Shown here: in pieces, positions 1 to 9,136 of the stretch | Layout: the number at the start of each line of letters is the position of its first letter | Numbering within the stretch: the first letter of the stretch is position 1 | NCBI GenBank assembly: GCA_041740975.1 | Contig: JBGSKV010000105.1 | Span: forward strand, 17,813 to 81,812 | Length of the DNA stretch: 64,000 nt | Reading direction: 5' to 3' | From: JBGSKV01 sp041740975 | GTDB taxonomy: Bacteria; Bdellovibrionota_B; Oligoflexia; Oligoflexales; JALZUQ01 | Translations under genes and position numbers: made by a program | The notes under the pieces: model-generated | The model's input: the letters and a program-made list of their open reading frames with translations, nothing else | Databases searched by the model: none | Told to the model about the DNA's origin: nothing

Positions 1-165
1 CGTGTAGATTATTGAGGTAAAAGCTTATGGCTCTTTACTTCGGGCCATGCTAGTTCAAGAAGCATAGGTTTTTGATTGTTTAATAAATAATCAGGCTTAT
101 AAGCCGAAGTGATGAAGTCAGTTTTTGTAGTTTGAGATATTCAGAGTAACGAGGGGAATTTTTCT

Positions 166-435
166 ATGTCGGTTATCCTAAGATTTTCACGCCACGGTAA
201 TAAGCATCGCCCATTTTATGATTTAGTCGCAACCGACACTCGTAACGCACGCGATGGAAAATTTATTGAAAAGATTGGTTATTATGACCCTGCTTCAGAG
301 CCTTCTCTTTTCAAATACAAAGAAGATCGAATTCAACATTGGTACAGCCTCGGCGCGCAATTGTCTCCGACTGTAAAAAAACTTTTGAAAAAAAATAATG
401 TTGCTATTGAGCGCTCTAAAAATACCAAAAAATAA
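166..435 (+). CDS. rpsP: 30S ribosomal protein S16
   Basis: This 89-residue protein is ribosomal protein S16, a small-subunit assembly protein that binds 16S rRNA. The N-terminus has the family pattern of an RxxRxG-like segment (SVILRFSRHGNKHRPFYDLV) followed by a DxRxxRDG-like stretch and 'FIEKIGYYDP', and the length is normal. A GAGGGG Shine-Dalgarno sits 9 nt before the ATG. It heads the classic rpsP-rimM-trmD translation operon. The 165 nt before it hold no gene; the only visible structure is the short palindrome GGCTTATAAGCC at about 95-106. Confidence 0.97.
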   Translation: MSVILRFSRHGNKHRPFYDLVATDTRNARDGKFIEKIGYYDPASEPSLFKYKEDRIQHWYSLGAQLSPTVKKLLKKNNVAIERSKNTKK

Positions 436-979
436 GAATCATTGGATTAAGATCGGCCAGATAAGTTCTGCAAAAGGACTTGATGGCCGTTTTCTTTTGC
501 ACCGCACCCCTCTTCTCAATCCAGCTATTTTGCCGCAAACGTCCGAGGCTCGCATTGGCGAGGAACCTGCTGCTGGTGTTCCTGCGCATATTCTCAACTT
601 GAGTGTCATGGAGGATGAGTCCATTGAAATCAAACTCAATAGCTTGCTCTCTCCCGAAGATGTCAGTCAATTTTATCGTCAATCCATATGGGTGGAGAAA
701 TCAACTTTAAAACTCGCCAGTCCTGATGAAATCCATGTCACCGAGCTGGTGGGTAAAAGCGTAGTCTATGTTCATAGTCAGGAAGTCGCTGGACGAATCC
801 TCGAAATTTCGCATTACGGCGCAAGTTATGTCGCCACCATCAAGGGCAAAGAAGGCACGATTGATCTTCCCATCGTTGACGAATATTTCGAGTTTAAGAA
901 TCTCTATGAGACCGGAGTTGTGAGTTTATTGAAAAGTCCTAGTGACCTTGGTGATTTGTGGGAAGCCATAATCCCATGA
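398..979 (+). CDS. rimM: Ribosome maturation factor RimM
   Basis: RimM binds S19 and helps mature the 30S head domain. The opening 'WIKIGQISSAKGLDGRFLLH' matches the family N-terminal beta-barrel (normally 'vGkIvgahGlrGevkv'), and the C-terminal PRC-barrel half shows 'LVGKSVVYVHSQEVAGRI' and 'EGTIDLPIVDEYF'. Position between rpsP and trmD confirms it. The start is uncertain: the ATG at 398 lies inside rpsP and overlaps it by 38 nt with no clear Shine-Dalgarno, but no other ATG/GTG/TTG precedes the conserved region, so either this overlap or a rare ATT start at 446 is used. Confidence 0.9.
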   Translation: MLLLSALKIPKNKNHWIKIGQISSAKGLDGRFLLHRTPLLNPAILPQTSEARIGEEPAAGVPAHILNLSVMEDESIEIKLNSLLSPEDVSQFYRQSIWVEKSTLKLASPDEIHVTELVGKSVVYVHSQEVAGRILEISHYGASYVATIKGKEGTIDLPIVDEYFEFKNLYETGVVSLLKSPSDLGDLWEAIIP

Positions 980-1623
980 AGACTTATTATTTCGTTACCC
1001 TTTATCCAGATGTCGTGAACTCCTATTGTGCCGCCGGTGTATTTAAACGCGCTGCGAGCGAACAAAAAATAAAAATTGAGACGATTTTTCTGCGAGATTT
1101 TGCAGTCGACAAGCACGGAAGTGTAGACGATAAACCTTACGGTGGCGGAGCCGGCATGGTCATGCGACCAGAGCCATTGGCACAAGCTGTGCAAATGATA
1201 AAAGCCAAAGATAAAAATGCTGTGGTGATCCTGCCCGATCCTAAAGGCTTCATTTGGAAGCAAGATCAGGCCGAAAATTTTGCGGCATCGGAACATTCAC
1301 TTATTTTTATTTGCGGGCGATTCGAAGGAATAGATCAAAGGTTCGTAGACCAATACGTCGACCACGTGTTCTCGCTTGGTTCGTTTATTATATCGGGCGG
1401 TGAACTTGCGGCTCTTGTCATGGCGGAAAGTATGATTCGCTTACAAACCCTCGATAAAGCCTCCCTCATCGACAGTTTTAGCTCTGATTTGGGCGGTGGA
1501 CTGGAATACCCTCAATACACCCGACCTGAAAATTTCGACGGATTAGACGTCCCTTCCGTCCTTTTAAGTGGTGATCACGCTAAGATTGCGCAGTGGCGCC
1601 AATCCCAAACCAAGAAAAAATGA
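976..1623 (+). CDS. trmD: tRNA (guanine37-N1)-methyltransferase TrmD
   Basis: TrmD methylates G37 next to the anticodon with SAM and prevents +1 frameshifting. The knot-fold SPOUT motifs are visible: 'YGGGAGMVMRPEPL' (normally GGGPGMVMKPEP), 'ICGRFEGIDQRFVDQYVD', 'SLGSFIISGGELAALVMAE' and 'YPQYTRPENFDG'. Length (215 aa) is slightly short of the usual ~240-250 because the C-terminal domain is compact. The ATG at 976 overlaps the rimM stop as ATGA, indicating translational coupling; a GTG at 958 is in frame but less likely. Confidence 0.96.
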   Translation: MKTYYFVTLYPDVVNSYCAAGVFKRAASEQKIKIETIFLRDFAVDKHGSVDDKPYGGGAGMVMRPEPLAQAVQMIKAKDKNAVVILPDPKGFIWKQDQAENFAASEHSLIFICGRFEGIDQRFVDQYVDHVFSLGSFIISGGELAALVMAESMIRLQTLDKASLIDSFSSDLGGGLEYPQYTRPENFDGLDVPSVLLSGDHAKIAQWRQSQTKKK

Positions 1624-1629
1624 TCTCTA

Positions 1630-1658
1630 TTGACATTGTCGGTAGCCGGCGCTAATTT
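1630..1658 (+). promoter_or_regulatory. Sigma70-like promoter for the 1704 gene
   Basis: A perfect TTGACA (1630-1635) is followed after 17 nt by TAATTT (1653-1658), a weaker -10 box. Transcription would start near 1665, just at the edge of the Fur-like palindrome, a layout expected of a repressor-controlled promoter. It begins immediately after the trmD stop. Confidence 0.55.
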
Positions 1659-1668
1659 GCCGCTTCTT

Positions 1669-1687
1669 GATAATGATTCTCATTAGG
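1669..1687. promoter_or_regulatory. Fur-like operator (iron box)
   Basis: GATAATGATTCTCATTAGG matches the classical 19-bp Fur consensus GATAATGATAATCATTATC at 15 of 19 positions, with both inverted half sites (AATGA / TCATT) intact. It lies between a TTGACA promoter and the start of an exported, His-rich protein at 1704. The match is seen directly; that Fur rather than a related metalloregulator (Mur, Zur) binds it is inference. Confidence 0.65.
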
Positions 1688-1703
1688 AAATGGAGTTAAG
1701 CTC

Positions 1704-3113
1704 TTGAAAAAGTTGTGCTTATTGTTCATGGTTTTGTCTTACTCTGGTCAAGCCTACGCCCACGGCGATCACACTCATGCTGAAGCGGACGAACTTCTTA
1801 AGGCCTATAGAGAACTCGTGCATTTATTTCAATCGCGCCTTGAAATGCAAAACTCCAATTTCGTACCCAGTACACCCAATATTCGCGTAGGTTTTGGCAA
1901 TGCGCGCGCCTCCTTTAACCAAAGTGCGATGAACGAAATTATGCAAATAGCCGTAGAGGGTGCCGCACTTTCCGAGGAGCCTCATTGCCATGGCTGTTTC
2001 GAAAAAACGCCTTGGTACGTAAAGACCATGAAGTTTTTGGCTCGCATACCAACAAGCGGGCCGTCGGCTATGCTAAATGTGGCTGCCCACCCTATCGTCA
2101 ACTCCGTCTCTCTCGCCAAAACCCTGGAAGCTTTTGTGCGTAGAAATATGCGGTCATACGATCCGTCTTTATTCCTTGTCATTGTTGTATCGCAAGCGGC
2201 ATGGGAATCTCTTGAAACAGTCATCACCACGCTCTTAGGTGTGCCAGGGCTTCATGTTGCTTGCACTGTTTTTAACGCAGCCTTGTTAGGGGCAACCTTA
2301 CCGTTCGAACGATTCATTAAACTCGCTACCAACGGTGGCACGGGTATGGGCATTTTAGAGAGACTTCGTCTCGCGCAGAAAACGATGTTTTGGCAAATGC
2401 GATTTATTTTGTTTGGTGGGGGGGCAGATGTCATCTTTCGCGATACCAACCTGACCGTCTACCGACGCAATATGGAAGTGGATGAACACGACGTTATGGC
2501 AACGGCTGTCGCCGACGGTGGATTTTTTGCTTCCATTCTTTATTCTGAGACCGACTTGGAAAAAGAAGAAATGGAATTGCGCGCGGCCACGGTGGATCTG
2601 CACTCGGATTTGGATAGGATTTTTGATCCTGAGCGTAGTACTGGGGAGCGAATGTACATCGCCCAGATGCATGCAAAGGGTTTCGGTGTTCTCGTAAAGT
2701 TGCTGACACAAATCGAAGGCAGTTTACGCACGACATCACTACCACGTGCAGTTTATCTACCCATCACCGAGCTGGCTGGTCGCATGCACCACATTCTCAC
2801 CAATTACAGTGCCAATATTATGCTGCTGGCGGCAAGTTCTATGGGTGAAGAGCAAACTGCACTTCACAAACGTTATCAGTTTTTTATGGAGCATTTTATC
2901 GCGACTTTCCATGAGATTGGTAAGGCAGCAGAACTAGCATACGAACAAGGCAACTCGGGCATTCCGGAAGTGGATACATCTGGTTTAGCCGAACGGTTGA
3001 AGGCACTCGAATCGGAAGCCAAAAAACTCAATGCCCGCATGCAAATATTGCGCGGTAAGAATCATAAAAAATGCGACTACGTATTTAGTGGTGAATGGGA
3101 AGCGGCGTTTTAA
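1704..3113 (+). CDS. Exported protein with His-rich N-terminus, Fur-box controlled
   Basis: I do not recognise a family. The TTG start has a GGAG 8 nt upstream. Residues 1-19 form a signal peptide ending at 'QAYA', and the mature protein begins 'HGDHTHAEADELL', a potential metal-binding cluster. A second His/Cys cluster, 'EEPHCHGCFEKTPW' (about residues 92-105), follows. The centre has hydrophobic stretches (about 150-200), and the C-terminal 170 residues are helical, ending in a likely coiled coil ('LAERLKALESEAKKLNARM'). A Fur-like operator and promoter directly upstream suggest a role in metal or redox homeostasis; this is inference. It stands alone and converges on the 3141 gene. Confidence 0.8.
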   Translation: MKKLCLLFMVLSYSGQAYAHGDHTHAEADELLKAYRELVHLFQSRLEMQNSNFVPSTPNIRVGFGNARASFNQSAMNEIMQIAVEGAALSEEPHCHGCFEKTPWYVKTMKFLARIPTSGPSAMLNVAAHPIVNSVSLAKTLEAFVRRNMRSYDPSLFLVIVVSQAAWESLETVITTLLGVPGLHVACTVFNAALLGATLPFERFIKLATNGGTGMGILERLRLAQKTMFWQMRFILFGGGADVIFRDTNLTVYRRNMEVDEHDVMATAVADGGFFASILYSETDLEKEEMELRAATVDLHSDLDRIFDPERSTGERMYIAQMHAKGFGVLVKLLTQIEGSLRTTSLPRAVYLPITELAGRMHHILTNYSANIMLLAASSMGEEQTALHKRYQFFMEHFIATFHEIGKAAELAYEQGNSGIPEVDTSGLAERLKALESEAKKLNARMQILRGKNHKKCDYVFSGEWEAAF

Positions 3114-3140
3114 ATAACGGGACAGTGAGCTTCTTCAAAA

Positions 3141-4610
3141 TCAGATATGATGAGCGGCTTCGAGCCGTTTCATAATGACATTGTAACGCCGATCTTCAAG
3201 TAAACCCTTCTCGGCCAGAATCTGTTCGATGCGATCGGCCAAAGGGCTTTCCCAAATATCCTGAGTCTGGATGTCCGTAATGGGCGTCGAACAGGACGCC
3301 ATCGGTTGGCTCAGAATTCGACGCATTTGTGAGTTTTGTAACTGCTTCGGCAAGATTGCACCGACTCGCGCCAGTCTCTGCAAGCAAGGCCGTGACATGC
3401 GCGCAAAAATCCCTTGTATTGAGGCTTCTTTGCGCTGGTAGACATGTGTCAGATACTTGAACCATAGGAAGGATCTGGTGATGCTCGGCAAGTGACCCGT
3501 TTCTAAAAAGTCCGCCCACTCGCTTGGAGCACTACGCCATGCCATGGGAGGAATCGGCCAAAGACTCTTACTTCGTTTATGATCCACGGCAGGAGACTGC
3601 TCGCAGTTCAAATGGCAAAGGTATAAATCGAGATCGCCACTGAATAGTCCGTTTTGAGAAAGCGCCGAAAGTTGCTCGACGGAAGGCGGCAGCCACATTG
3701 GATTCGGCAAGTGATCAAGTTCACCGAATTGATCGTTTAAAGCATAGACCCGAAGTCCCGCATCCGAAAACTGTTGATACCACCACTCAAAATCCAAGCG
3801 GCTTTCATAAACCGTGAAGAAAGTATTCACGAATCGCGCATCAGACGAAAGAGGGCTTGGCTGCATGGCATCCAGTCTTTCATTGAGGTGCGGGGAAAAT
3901 CCTAGAAAAGTCTTCAAAATGCTTTTCGCTAGAAGCAAATCCCGCTTCACAAACGGCGTAAGTTCCATAAGATGAAACACTCGGCGAATTTGATGAATCC
4001 AGTTGCGACTCTCGGTGTTATGCACGCGAAGACGAATGGTACCGCCTGGTTTGACTCGCTGCGCCATAAGTCGAATCGTATGGGCGGGATTCACTAAGTA
4101 GGGAAGCAATCCGCTAATATCAATGTGGTCGAATTCTTGATTGCAGTGTCCCAGATACTCATTGATATCGGATCGAATAAAAGTCGTCTTACCAAATCCT
4201 GGCGCGAGACGAAAGCGAGCCCGGTATAAACTTGTTCTCGACACATCAACGCAATAGAGTTTGTGACCTGGATTTTCTAGTTTTCGAACAACGAAAGGCT
4301 GCAACTCGCCACATCCGGCCAACAAAACTTTTGGTTTTTCGCGGAATGGTTTTTCGCGGTGAATCGCATGAATACTACCTGTCAGATCTTCATAAAGTCG
4401 AGCGGCAAAATGCGAAGACGACTTGTACCCATCTTGCCATTTGATGATAGAACGCAGTGAGAAACGCGACGCCGAAAACGCTTCGTATTGGTTACGCAAT
4501 GCCTGGTTTATTTGGCTTTCAGAGAAACTAATCGTCATAAAGATGCGACTTAGCCCACTTGCTACATTGTTTAAAACGTCTATCGGAAATTTTGTTGAGC
4601 CTATCGCCAA
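3141..4610 (-). CDS. Large class I SAM-dependent methyltransferase-like protein
   Basis: A 489-residue protein with a Rossmann methyltransferase core at about residues 90-240: motif I 'KVLLAGCGELQPFVV', an acidic strand-2 end 'HKLYCVDVSRTSL', then 'FIRSDINEYL' and 'FDHIDISGLLPYL'. This arrangement resembles methyltransferases acting on small molecules or proteins, but the substrate cannot be told. The C-terminal half has no recognisable motif and may be a substrate domain. The first 24 residues before 'MTISFSES' may not be translated, as a second ATG lies there. It is divergent from the TPMT-like gene at 4711. Confidence 0.75.
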   Translation of the reverse strand: MAIGSTKFPIDVLNNVASGLSRIFMTISFSESQINQALRNQYEAFSASRFSLRSIIKWQDGYKSSSHFAARLYEDLTGSIHAIHREKPFREKPKVLLAGCGELQPFVVRKLENPGHKLYCVDVSRTSLYRARFRLAPGFGKTTFIRSDINEYLGHCNQEFDHIDISGLLPYLVNPAHTIRLMAQRVKPGGTIRLRVHNTESRNWIHQIRRVFHLMELTPFVKRDLLLAKSILKTFLGFSPHLNERLDAMQPSPLSSDARFVNTFFTVYESRLDFEWWYQQFSDAGLRVYALNDQFGELDHLPNPMWLPPSVEQLSALSQNGLFSGDLDLYLCHLNCEQSPAVDHKRSKSLWPIPPMAWRSAPSEWADFLETGHLPSITRSFLWFKYLTHVYQRKEASIQGIFARMSRPCLQRLARVGAILPKQLQNSQMRRILSQPMASCSTPITDIQTQDIWESPLADRIEQILAEKGLLEDRRYNVIMKRLEAAHHI

Positions 4611-4710
4611 TTTCTTGAATTTTCAACATTCAGAAGTCACTCCCCGCATCGGCATGTGGACGGCACTGTGGATAATTTGCTATAAGCAAGTGAATCTGAG
4701 GGTATAAGCA

Positions 4711-5346
4711 TTGGTATCACTGCCTAACGCGGGTCAAAAAGAGTTTTGGGAGCAACGCTATCAGCAGGCTGAAACTGCTTGGAACATTGGAAAACCGCAT
4801 CCTTTGTTGCACAAACTAATGGCAAGGCTATGCCAAATCGTCGCCGTGGTTCCCGAAGGAAATTTAGGTCGAGTCTTAGTCCCAGGTGCTGGACACGCCC
4901 ATTGCGCAGCTTACTGGGCCGAGCAAGGATATGATACGGATGCGATTGATATCGCCCCATCGGCTATTTCATTGGCGCGAGAGACTTACGCGAAAATTCC
5001 TCAACTCAGAATTCAATTGGCCGATATTTTCGCCGCACCTTTTCCACCAGAGACGTTTGACGTTGTTTATGATCGCGCCATGCTGTGCGCCTTACCGCCC
5101 GACATGCGAACAAAATACATTCAAGCTGTCACAGGTATGCTGAAAAAAGGCGGAGTTTTTGCGATCATTTCTTTTGCAGATATCGATAGAGAAGGGGGTC
5201 CCCCATGGCCTCTGACCTTACTCGATCTTAGCGGGCTTCTTCGAAAGGATTTTGATTTGTTGTTTGCTGAAGATTACGCATATGAGAAAAAGAAACCTGA
5301 TCAGATTATATTGGGCGAAAGCCTCAGCCTATGGATGCGTCGATGA
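4711..5346 (+). CDS. TPMT-family (thiopurine S-methyltransferase-like) methyltransferase
   Basis: This 211-residue protein has the TPMT superfamily layout: 'FWEQRYQQAETAWNIGKPHP' at the N-terminus (compare WxxGxxxP), SAM motif I 'RVLVPGAGHAHCAAYWAEQG', motif II 'DTDAIDIAPSAI' and 'DVVYDRAMLCALPPDMR' with the family's typical DRAxLxALP signature. Members methylate sulfur, selenium or tellurium compounds; the actual substrate is unknown. The TTG start has a GAGGG about 9 nt upstream. It overlaps ligA by ATGA, so the two are co-translated. Confidence 0.88.
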   Translation: MVSLPNAGQKEFWEQRYQQAETAWNIGKPHPLLHKLMARLCQIVAVVPEGNLGRVLVPGAGHAHCAAYWAEQGYDTDAIDIAPSAISLARETYAKIPQLRIQLADIFAAPFPPETFDVVYDRAMLCALPPDMRTKYIQAVTGMLKKGGVFAIISFADIDREGGPPWPLTLLDLSGLLRKDFDLLFAEDYAYEKKKPDQIILGESLSLWMRR

Positions 5347-7271
5347 CCACTCGCAAAAACGATTCAAGAGTTTCGGAACTCGTTGAACAAATCGTTCGAC
5401 ATAAGCGCGCGTACTATGGCGGTCAGCCGGAAATTTCGGATCAATCCTACGATAAGTTAGAGGAAGAACTTTCAAAACTGTCACCTAACCACCCAGTACT
5501 CGCTATGGTTGGTGCAGGAGAAGAAAGTACGTTTGAGAAAATAGCGCATGGTACCCCCATGCTTTCACTTCAAAAAACTTACGATACGGAAGACTTGCTC
5601 TCTTGGAAAAAAGATCAAGATCTCATGGCGACTTTCAAAATAGATGGCGTCAGCATGAGCCTCACTTACGAGGATGGCGCACTTGTTCTGGCGAAGACAC
5701 GCGGCAACGGAAAAATTGGAGAGAATGTAACCTCTAAAGTTTTGTGGTGCCCGGAAGTTCCTCGACAACTAAATGAAAAAATAAATATTGAAATTCGGGG
5801 AGAATTGCACTGCCAGACGTCACGGTTTTTTGCGTTGAGCGAAACGATGGTCAAGCAAGGATTAGAGAAACCCACTAACCCTCGTAATATTGTCGCAGGA
5901 GTTCTTGGTCGCAAACTATACGGCGATCTAACAAGATATTTTAGTTTTTTTGCTTTTGACGTTGCCGAGAATGGGCCCAAACAGAAGCTAAGTCTTTCGA
6001 CAGAAGTAGATAAGTTCAAACTACTGAACAAGTTGGGATTCCACACTCCTTCCCCGACACTAGTCAAAACAGACGAAGAACTGCATGCCTACATTGAGCA
6101 AGCACGACACGAAGCCGAAAACAACGAGTCCGGGATGGATGGCGTCGTCTTTTCCTATAATGACGTCTCTTACCAAAAAGAGCTCGGCCATACTTCGCAC
6201 CATCCTCGCTTTAAAATGGTTTTCAAATGGGCCGGCGAAACTGCCGAGTCTCTAATTGAAGATATCAAATGGGCGACCTCTAGATTGGGCATCGTCACTC
6301 CGGTTGCCGTCATCAAACCGGTTTATTTGAGTGGCGCTGAAATCACGAATATCAGCTTACACAATGCTGCCTATGTGACGAATTTTAATTTGAAGCCAGG
6401 AGATATGATCGAGCTTATTCGCTCTGGTGAAGTTATACCTAAGTTTTTGCGCGTGATTACGTCTGCAGACGGTTTATCACTTCTCCCGAAAGCATGTTCT
6501 TCCTGTCAAAGCGAACTTGTTTTCGATGATGTCAGGCTTCTCTGTCCGAATACAAGTGAATGTCCGGCGCAAAAGGCGGGATCTATTCTCAATTGGATTC
6601 GTTGTGCTGGCATAGATGATCTGAGTGAAAAAAGACTTCTGCAAATGATGGATATGGGACTTGTGGAAAGCATTCCCGATTTGTATGAGCTTACGGTTGA
6701 AAAACTTTTGACTCTACCCCAGACCAAAGAAAAACTCGCGAAAAAACTGCATACGAATATTCAGGCAAGTCGAAATCTTCCCATGGAGAATTTCTTAAGT
6801 GGCCTTGGTATTGCGGGGATGGGCACCACGAGCTGGCTTAAGATACTGGAGCACCATCCTAATTTTGAATCACTTTGGGCAATTTCAGAAGATGATTTAG
6901 TTGCGATAGATGGTTTCGCCGAAAGAACCGCAAGCCAGGTTGTCGAAGGCCTCAAAAAAACGAAACCCATTACGAAACAACTATTGAAAGTTGGAGTTGT
7001 CCCCAAAGAAAGGGATGTGAGCGCCATCCGCAGTGATCATCCTCTGTCTGGTAAACTCATTGCCATTACGGGGACGTTAACGCAGCCTCGTAGTCAAGTC
7101 GAAGCGGCCTTGCAAGCTGTTGGCGCGAAGCCGACGAGCAGTGTCAGTAAAAATACGTTTGCAGTCATCGCCGCCGATCCAAACGGCAAGTCTTCAAAAT
7201 TAAAAAACGCACGCGACAACAATATCCCGATTTGGTCAGAAGATGATTTGTCGCGACAATTATCGGAATAA
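5343..7271 (+). CDS. ligA: NAD+-dependent DNA ligase LigA
   Basis: LigA seals nicks in duplex DNA with NAD+. Domain order is complete: Ia (helical, NMN-binding; 'RAYYGGQPEISDQSYDKLE'), adenylation domain with the KxDG motif 'FKIDGVSMSLTYEDG' (around residue 105), OB fold ('GIVTPVAVIKPVYLSGAEI'), a four-Cys zinc finger (CSSC...C...C, about 383-408), helix-hairpin-helix repeats and a C-terminal BRCT domain ('LSGKLIAITGTLTQPRSQV'). At 642 residues it is a little shorter than typical (~670). The start at 5343 is chosen because ATGA overlaps the previous stop; an ATG at 5331 is also in frame. The 3' end overlaps the convergent rlmM-like gene by 12 nt. Confidence 0.96.
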   Translation: MTTRKNDSRVSELVEQIVRHKRAYYGGQPEISDQSYDKLEEELSKLSPNHPVLAMVGAGEESTFEKIAHGTPMLSLQKTYDTEDLLSWKKDQDLMATFKIDGVSMSLTYEDGALVLAKTRGNGKIGENVTSKVLWCPEVPRQLNEKINIEIRGELHCQTSRFFALSETMVKQGLEKPTNPRNIVAGVLGRKLYGDLTRYFSFFAFDVAENGPKQKLSLSTEVDKFKLLNKLGFHTPSPTLVKTDEELHAYIEQARHEAENNESGMDGVVFSYNDVSYQKELGHTSHHPRFKMVFKWAGETAESLIEDIKWATSRLGIVTPVAVIKPVYLSGAEITNISLHNAAYVTNFNLKPGDMIELIRSGEVIPKFLRVITSADGLSLLPKACSSCQSELVFDDVRLLCPNTSECPAQKAGSILNWIRCAGIDDLSEKRLLQMMDMGLVESIPDLYELTVEKLLTLPQTKEKLAKKLHTNIQASRNLPMENFLSGLGIAGMGTTSWLKILEHHPNFESLWAISEDDLVAIDGFAERTASQVVEGLKKTKPITKQLLKVGVVPKERDVSAIRSDHPLSGKLIAITGTLTQPRSQVEAALQAVGAKPTSSVSKNTFAVIAADPNGKSSKLKNARDNNIPIWSEDDLSRQLSE

Positions 7272-8195
7272 AGTCCATGTGAGTTCATGTTTGTTGTAGC
7301 TAAGATGATAAATCTCGCTACCTGCAATGGACGCAAACTTAGCGATCATATCGTAGTGTTCATCGCCTTGAAATTTGATCGTACATACAAAATTTTTGAC
7401 GGATGGCGTGTCTAACCAAGGTTGCAAAAACTCGTAAAGCTTATCAGGATAGCAAATGAGATCAGAACATAACCACGTCAAATCAGGCAAATCTGCAGGC
7501 TTGATCGTAAACGCATTGCCTTGGCGAAACTCCACACTTGGCATGCGGCTAACATTTTCTGCCAAAGGCGATCGATCGATAGCGGTAACTTTTCCAGCAA
7601 CCTGTCCTAATACCCAAGTCCAACCGCCTGGACATGCACCGAGATCCAAACAATGATCGTCCGCGTTCGGAGCTTTGCCAAGCATCGTGAAGAGTTCCCA
7701 AAGTTTCAAATAAGCTCGACTGGGCGGATTCACACGATCTTCGTCAAACATCGGCTCACCATTTGGTAAAGTCGCGCGGCAATGGCCTGCGTAAGCGATC
7801 AAATCCTGCTTCAATAAAGTCCACGAACCTAGGCTGGATTGATGGAGTGGCTGCATAAATTTTATTGGCTTATTGAGATATTTGGGAAGCTGATCCTGAA
7901 TAAGCGCACATCGGCGATGAAGTTGCAGCGGGTAAAGCGCCCAATTGCGCTGAACTGCTTTTAGCTTTTTGACAGCATCGCCAACGGAGGCGATGGTTTC
8001 TATTTTTACGTCAAACCAGATGTTTTGAGACCAAACACTTTTGATGGGTGGATGTTTGGTGAAAAGAAGAGGTCCATGAGCTTGATCGATAGCAATATGG
8101 GCGGCTTTCAGTTCTGCTTTGACGAGCGGAAGGTAGTCCGGCATCGCCAAATACGCCGTCGAAATCGTTCCGGCATTCGTCTTCTTATCGGCCAT
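7260..8195 (-). CDS. RlmM/FtsJ-like 2'-O-ribose RNA methyltransferase
   Basis: A 311-residue protein whose C-terminal half is an FtsJ-type Rossmann domain: 'HCLDLGACPGGWTWVLGQVA' (SAM motif I with the GACPGGWT signature), 'GKVTAIDRSPL', 'LTWLCSDLICYPDKLYEF' and 'KNFVCTIKFQG'. The conserved K-D-K-type residues of this family are visible as D (CSD) and K (IKF). The N-terminal half resembles the THUMP-like RNA-binding part of RlmM (23S rRNA C2498). The ATG at 8195 overlaps the end of the upstream spoU gene by 11 nt; in-frame starts at 8204 and 8258 exist. Exact rRNA target is inferred. Confidence 0.8.
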   Translation of the reverse strand: MADKKTNAGTISTAYLAMPDYLPLVKAELKAAHIAIDQAHGPLLFTKHPPIKSVWSQNIWFDVKIETIASVGDAVKKLKAVQRNWALYPLQLHRRCALIQDQLPKYLNKPIKFMQPLHQSSLGSWTLLKQDLIAYAGHCRATLPNGEPMFDEDRVNPPSRAYLKLWELFTMLGKAPNADDHCLDLGACPGGWTWVLGQVAGKVTAIDRSPLAENVSRMPSVEFRQGNAFTIKPADLPDLTWLCSDLICYPDKLYEFLQPWLDTPSVKNFVCTIKFQGDEHYDMIAKFASIAGSEIYHLSYNKHELTWTLFR

Positions 8196-9003
8196 GCTTC
8201 CCATAATTTCTTTGACGCAAATATTCACCAAATATAACACCACAGGCGATGGCGACATTTAAACTTTCGATTTGGCCGGTACCAGGAATGGAAATCACCT
8301 CGTCGCAGTTGTTTTTCAAAATATCCTTATGGACGCCCGTGACTTCGCTACCGAGTATGATCGCAGTTCGTGAGGCAAATTCGCACTGGTACAATGACGT
8401 CTTGGCATAACCGGATGTTCCCACTATTTGAAAGCCAAGGTCGCTCAACTTTTTCAAACAGGTTGCGGCTGTCGCAACTTCCACAAACTCGACAAACTCC
8501 GCTCCACCTTCTGCCACTCGCATCGCCGATGGCGACATCTGGGGTAGGGACAATTTGGTTCCAAATATAAAGCGAATACCAAAGTGCGAACACACCCTGA
8601 GAATGGAGCCAATGTTATGGGGATTTTCTACGCCATCCAAAAAGAGTACGGCAGAATTTTCTGGTCTTGCTCGTTCGAACTCACGACACCATTTGGAGAA
8701 ATCCAATCGTGGTCTCTCCACCACCAAAAGACAGATTCCTTGATGATGGACACCTTCGGCAATATTCTCTAATTCTTGGTTCGTAACAACGTGATAAGCC
8801 TTTTTTTCTTTGGCACACCATTTGAGCAATTCTGCGAATTCCTTTAGGCGCTCTTTGACCGCGTAGGCCCGAATAATAGACTCAGGACGATGCTTCCAAA
8901 TGGCTCGAACGGCATGCACCCCATAAACTTTGACTTCGCGTCGTTCCGCCTTCTTGGATCGAGTGCGCTTGGATTTCGTTGGATACGGTTTGTTCGAGGG
9001 CAT
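8185..9003 (-). CDS. SpoU/TrmH-family RNA 2'-O-methyltransferase (RlmB-like)
   Basis: 272 residues: a basic N-terminal tail (first 20 residues rich in Lys/Arg), the SpoU substrate-binding domain ('VYGVHAVRAIWKHRPESI', about 26-100), then the trefoil-knot SPOUT catalytic domain with motif 1 'GVENPHNIGSILRVCSHFG', motif 2 'AIILGSEVTGVHKDIL' and motif 3 'ISIPGTGQIESLNVAIACGV'. These are the three SpoU signatures that bind SAM. RlmB methylates G2251 of 23S rRNA, but the subfamily cannot be fixed from motifs alone. It is co-transcribed with the RlmM-like gene, giving a two-gene RNA-modification operon. Confidence 0.9.
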   Translation of the reverse strand: MPSNKPYPTKSKRTRSKKAERREVKVYGVHAVRAIWKHRPESIIRAYAVKERLKEFAELLKWCAKEKKAYHVVTNQELENIAEGVHHQGICLLVVERPRLDFSKWCREFERARPENSAVLFLDGVENPHNIGSILRVCSHFGIRFIFGTKLSLPQMSPSAMRVAEGGAEFVEFVEVATAATCLKKLSDLGFQIVGTSGYAKTSLYQCEFASRTAIILGSEVTGVHKDILKNNCDEVISIPGTGQIESLNVAIACGVIFGEYLRQRNYGKHGR

Positions 9004-9136
9004 ATAGAACTCTACTACTTGGTTCGATCTAAAAGACTAGTCGAAGTCAGAACCTAGCACAAACCCCCTTTGGTTGTGCACAATTGATTAACAGTCGATG
9101 CCATGGTATGAGATTTCAGCACAACACGAGGACTCC

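Noticed and set aside
1..165. tRNA, riboswitch or end of an upstream ffh gene before rpsP
   Set aside because: All three forward frames are closed by early stops, and no cloverleaf or known riboswitch motif is visible.
4423..4707. 94-codon plus-strand frame before the TPMT-like gene
   Set aside because: It mostly overlaps the start of the minus-strand methyltransferase gene in antisense and has no ribosome-binding site or family resemblance.
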